In this document: in pieces, positions 63,781 to 64,000 of the stretch
How the letters are laid out: each line of letters opens with the position of its first letter
How positions within the stretch are numbered: the first letter of the stretch is position 1
DNA from: JAPPHA01 sp963662815
Lineage (GTDB): Bacteria; Pseudomonadota; Alphaproteobacteria; Rhodobacterales; Rhodobacteraceae
DNA: 64,000 bases
Reading direction: 5' to 3'
NCBI GenBank assembly: GCA_963662815.2
Contig: CAXXWA010000042.1
Span: 124,001 to 188,000 of the forward strand
Notes under the pieces: model-generated
What the model was told of the DNA's origin: nothing
The model's database searches: none
The model's input: only the letters and a program-made list of their open reading frames with translations
Program-made: the position numbers and the translations under genes

Positions 63781-64000
63781 TCACCTCGTCACTGGGGCGA
63801 GCAACATTCCGTAAACGGCCGGATGCGGGTCCGAGAGAACGACCCTGTCGCCTTCGGCAAGGCCGGAATGCACGACGACCTCGTTTCCGGCAACGGGACC
63901 CGCGATGACGTCGCGGCGCGCAAGACGGGAGTCATCGTCCACCAGGAACACGAAGTCGACTCCGTCCGGGTCCGTCCGCAGCGCGATTCTCGCGATGCGA
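63781..64000 (-). CDS. RND efflux periplasmic adaptor subunit (C-terminal part)
   Basis: The last 72 codons of a gene entering from the right edge: RTDPDGVDFVFLVDDDSRLA, VIAGPVAGNEVVVHSGLAEG and DRVVLSDPHPAVYGML, then stop. This matches the membrane-proximal end of HlyD/MexE-type membrane-fusion proteins. It sits directly upstream of the RND permease. Confidence 0.75.
   Translation of the reverse strand, partial: RIARIALRTDPDGVDFVFLVDDDSRLARRDVIAGPVAGNEVVVHSGLAEGDRVVLSDPHPAVYGMLLAPVTR

Noticed and set aside
1..64000. rRNA, tRNA and riboswitch genes
   Set aside because: None recognised by eye. A dedicated covariance-model scan would be needed to exclude a tRNA in the gene-free stretches.

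Overview
The window is a GC-rich alphaproteobacterial chromosome segment. The lineage is inferred from gene content: an aglR/aglEFGAK alpha-glucoside locus, a fructose-type ABC system with a single-domain ATPase, a DUF1640 protein and a MobF relaxase remnant. No rRNA, tRNA or CRISPR array was recognised. Many pseudogenes and broken transposons lie beside intact catabolic operons, as in a genome living with abundant mobile DNA, possibly host- or symbiosis-associated (inference).

Layout. 1-8.4 kb is a peptide and amino-acid-derivative catabolism cluster: a family 5 ABC binding protein (partial), two M24 pita-bread enzymes, an M20 amidase/carbamoylase, a D-2-hydroxyacid dehydrogenase, the 5-oxoprolinase genes pxpB, pxpC and pxpA, and a class I glutamine amidotransferase. 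8.6-17.8 kb is a nested mobile-element region. It holds a broken Rpn nuclease, a decayed IS21 istA, and two related group II introns of which one lies inside the domain V/VI linker of the other (a twintron). The inner intron is interrupted by a 2.5 kb IS4-type element whose transposase carries an N-terminal DruA (DUF4338) domain. Two identical 895 bp ORF-less group II introns sit head to tail exactly at the right end of that element, and one shared 10 bp target duplication flanks the whole block.

17.8-28.9 kb is a LacI-controlled glycoside locus with divergent arms. The leftward arm has a GH13 glucosidase, LacI, a PanB-like protein, a fatty acid desaturase and a broken Rieske ferredoxin. The rightward arm has a sugar ABC transporter, a broken SDR, a 5'-damaged PhyH oxygenase and a GH31 glucosidase. 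Palindromes suited to a LacI repressor lie between the arms. 29-32 kb holds a second, Tn5-like DruA-transposase fusion (frameshifted), a 22 bp repeat array and another broken transposase. 32.4-37.8 kb is an intact oppABC(DF) oligopeptide importer.

38-41.3 kb holds a MobF relaxase scrap, a DUF1640 protein, an EamA transporter and a broken enolase-superfamily gene. 41.5-50.7 kb is the alpha-glucoside/beta-glucoside locus: GH1 and LacI leftward, aglEFGAK rightward. 50.9-53.6 kb has an AAC(3)-I-like acetyltransferase and IS630 and IS5 copies. 53.7-60.1 kb is a catabolic cluster: aldo/keto reductase, GlcG/HbpS-like protein, acyl-CoA dehydrogenase, SDR, a DUF993 aldolase-like protein and a decayed DoeA-like M24 gene. 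The window ends in an RND efflux permease and the end of its adaptor.

The most unusual signals are the intron-in-intron plus IS plus tandem-intron nest, and the two independent fusions of the phage-defence-associated DruA domain to IS4-superfamily transposases.
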